7,343 nucleotides of DNA from Deltaproteobacteria bacterium (GTDB lineage Bacteria; Myxococcota_A; SURF-8): positions 1-7,343 of the forward strand of contig JAKQSH010000109.1 of the NCBI GenBank assembly GCA_029570245.1. The letters are read 5' to 3'. Positions within the stretch are counted from its first letter, which is position 1. Every line of letters begins with the position of its first letter. Under the pieces are notes generated by a model. That model was given only the letters and a program-made list of their open reading frames with translations, was not told where the DNA came from and made no database searches. Made by a program: the position numbers and the translations under genes. Shown piece after piece: positions 5,954-7,343 of this stretch.

Positions 5954-7006
5954 ATGAAAAATCTTGTTTCAGCATTTTGCGTGATGTTCGTTTTACTGGC
6001 GGCCTCCGCCGCACATTCGCAGGTCGTGCTGAAAGAGAAAATCAGCCGTGCATCAGAAGAAACCAGCCTGGCGCGCCCGATGGCTCTGGGAGAGGCTTAT
6101 ACCGCCATAGCCGAAGGCTGCGGCGGACTGGTTTACAATCCCGCCGGAATGTCAAGCAAAGTGGCCTACTCCATCATGGCCGCATCGCAGTTCAAACCCA
6201 CCGGCGGAGAAATGTCTTTTACCGGTTCAATCGTCGATTCTGCCACAACGGTACTCGCGGCGGGACTTATGTATACATTTCAGCAGTACGATTACTGGCA
6301 ATTCTGGAATGACGATGATCTGGCATGGCTCGGTGCGCATCCGATTTACGCCGATGAAGGTCTGGATGTCGAAACCAACTACGAAAACGCAGACGAAGTC
6401 ACCGGCTACCGCCGCATGTTCGGACAGTTCAAAGACGGTCTGGTAAGGCGGCATGTGGCGCGCTTGGCTCTGGGCGGCGCCATTACTCCGAACGTACATA
6501 TGGGTGCACTGGTCAAATACATGTACGCAGACCGCCCCAACCGTCACAATGTCAATTCGGCAAACATCGACCTGGGGATGCTCTTCACAACAGATTTCGG
6601 TCTGCGCGTCGGAGTGGCGGGATACAACCTCATCAACTCTGCATATGTCAACTGGCCGCTGCGCTTCGCCGTCGGCGTCGGATACTCCATAACCGACGAA
6701 CTCTACATCGACTACGACCAGGTGCTGGTAATCAACGCCTACAAAGAACGTCTGCCGGACGATCTCAAATACACCTACGACTATGACGATGTCGATCCGG
6801 CCTATCGTTTCGGAATCGAATACATCGCCGTTCGCGTGTTTTCCATGCGCGCCGGATACCAGTACGACGACGTTATGTCGCAGCATTTCGTATCCGGCGG
6901 CATCGCATACATCCACGAATCCTTTACTATCGGAGCATCCTACAATCAGGCGCTCCCCGACTATGATGACCGCCTTATGGGTGTCGAGTTCGAATTCAGA
7001 CTCTAA
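5954..7006 (+). CDS. Outer-membrane beta-barrel protein, FadL/PorV-like
   Basis: From ATG 5954 the product is 350 residues. Residues 1-22 are a classical signal peptide (MKNLVSAFCVMFVLLAASAAHS), with cleavage likely just before QVV. Residues 40-68 carry the N-terminal signature ARPMALGEAYTAIAEG...LVYNPAGMSS, typical of the FadL and PorV/PorQ group, where a plug-like helix precedes the barrel. The rest is a series of short alternating amphipathic strands rich in Tyr, Gly and Asp, such as ARLALGGAITPNVHMGALVK and FSMRAGYQYDDVMSQHFVSG. It ends VEFEFRL; the last residue is Leu rather than the usual Phe, with Phe at -2. FadL proteins import hydrophobic substrates and PorV acts with type IX secretion; nothing here decides between these roles, so no symbol is given. 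The gene is first in a unit with the acyltransferase 6 bp downstream. Confidence 0.85.
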   Translation: MKNLVSAFCVMFVLLAASAAHSQVVLKEKISRASEETSLARPMALGEAYTAIAEGCGGLVYNPAGMSSKVAYSIMAASQFKPTGGEMSFTGSIVDSATTVLAAGLMYTFQQYDYWQFWNDDDLAWLGAHPIYADEGLDVETNYENADEVTGYRRMFGQFKDGLVRRHVARLALGGAITPNVHMGALVKYMYADRPNRHNVNSANIDLGMLFTTDFGLRVGVAGYNLINSAYVNWPLRFAVGVGYSITDELYIDYDQVLVINAYKERLPDDLKYTYDYDDVDPAYRFGIEYIAVRVFSMRAGYQYDDVMSQHFVSGGIAYIHESFTIGASYNQALPDYDDRLMGVEFEFRL

Positions 7007-7012
7007 GCCGAA

Positions 7013-7343
7013 GTGAAGAAGTTAAAAAACACCCTTATATATTGTACGGTAAGAATCGCACTTTTTCTGTACATGCGTTTCGGTTTTGTACTTGTCGCTG
7101 TGTTGCCTTTTTTCGCCGCACAAACAGTATGGTTCGCCGCCAGAAATGAAAAACGTCTGGCTATTGGAAATCTGCAACGAGTTCTGACATTCGACGACGA
7201 AAAAAAAGCCGGACAGATTGCAAAGCGGATGTGTGCTCATCTGGCGCGTTCGCTTTTCGAATGCCTGGAACTCTGGCGCGGCGCACCTGTACTCAATAAT
7301 GTGGATTTTGCACCCGGCAGCCGCGAATCCCTGGAAAATGCGC
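7013..7343 (+). CDS. N-terminal part of an LpxL/HtrB-type lipid A acyltransferase (3' end outside window)
   Basis: A frame open from GTG 7013 to the window edge encodes the first 110 residues of a larger protein. It starts KKLKNTLIY, continues into a hydrophobic segment at about residues 11-36 (ends VLVAVLPFFAA) and then has NEKRLAIGNLQRVL at 45-58 followed by EKKAGQIAKRMCAHLARSLF. This matches the N-terminal layout of the LpxL/HtrB family: membrane anchor, R-x-A-x-x-N-L about 50 residues from the start, then a helix ending near R-S-L-x-E. These enzymes transfer acyl chains to lipid A or related lipids at the inner membrane. The catalytic His-x4-Asp lies beyond the window and could not be checked. 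GTG 7013 is favoured because it gives the normal spacing and is only 6 bp after the barrel stop (TAA 7004-7006, same frame), suggesting coupled translation; no strong Shine-Dalgarno is seen. ATG 7073 is the alternative but would remove half of the anchor. Confidence 0.75.
   Translation, partial: MKKLKNTLIYCTVRIALFLYMRFGFVLVAVLPFFAAQTVWFAARNEKRLAIGNLQRVLTFDDEKKAGQIAKRMCAHLARSLFECLELWRGAPVLNNVDFAPGSRESLENA

Noticed and set aside
6227..6916. 229-codon minus-strand ORF opposite the beta-barrel gene
   Set aside because: It is a Val/Asp/His-rich shadow of the barrel strands with no independent evidence for translation.
7022..7240. 72-codon minus-strand ORF at the right end
   Set aside because: The plus strand here encodes the N-terminal region of an LpxL-like protein with family motifs, which explains the sequence better.
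1..7343. Defence, toxin-antitoxin, phage or transposon system
   Set aside because: No nuclease, methyltransferase, transposase, integrase, terminal inverted repeats or small toxin-antitoxin pair was found; gene content is envelope housekeeping plus exported repeat proteins.

Overview
The window reads as an ordinary stretch of chromosome from a Gram-negative (diderm) bacterium. Cell-envelope genes dominate: two Cys-rich, Asp/Glu-rich putative lipoproteins, an outer-membrane beta-barrel, a peptidoglycan glycosyltransferase and the start of a lipid A-type acyltransferase. 'DGD' acidic linkers joined to Cys modules of the form C-x5-C-x5-C-x8-C are familiar from deltaproteobacterial and Myxococcota-like genomes, many of them metagenomic. 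That placement is inference from style; no marker gene is present.

Layout. Positions 1-873 (+) hold the C-terminal part of an unrecognised membrane protein cut by the left edge. Next is mntP (951-1535, +), a manganese exporter. After a 9-bp-arm palindrome and an extended -10 promoter comes a 606-residue secreted protein (1674-3494, +) with a DGD hexapeptide array and 13 four-Cys modules; it ends at a strong intrinsic terminator. A second terminator faces it from the minus strand. The minus strand then carries a two-gene unit transcribed right to left: a 435-residue Cys-rich lipoprotein (5732-4425) followed 23 bp later by mtgA (4401-3655). A 221-bp divergent control region (5733-5953) separates this unit from a rightward pair: an outer-membrane beta-barrel protein (5954-7006) and, 6 bp after its stop, a GTG-started LpxL/HtrB-type acyltransferase (7013 to the right edge, truncated).

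How the genes relate. Apart from mntP, everything recognisable builds or decorates the envelope: glycan polymerisation (MtgA), lipid acylation (LpxL-like), outer-membrane transport or structure (barrel), and exported Cys-rich proteins that could sit on the outer membrane. No mobile element, CRISPR array, RNA gene or defence system was seen. For three genes the most upstream ATG is probably not the start, because a better Shine-Dalgarno and a predicted promoter both point to a start 60-72 bp further in. The most unusual structure is the DGD/Cys-array protein. Both of its repeat regions are organised as dimers: Asp codons alternate GAC/GAT in the acidic array, and A- and B-type Cys modules alternate.
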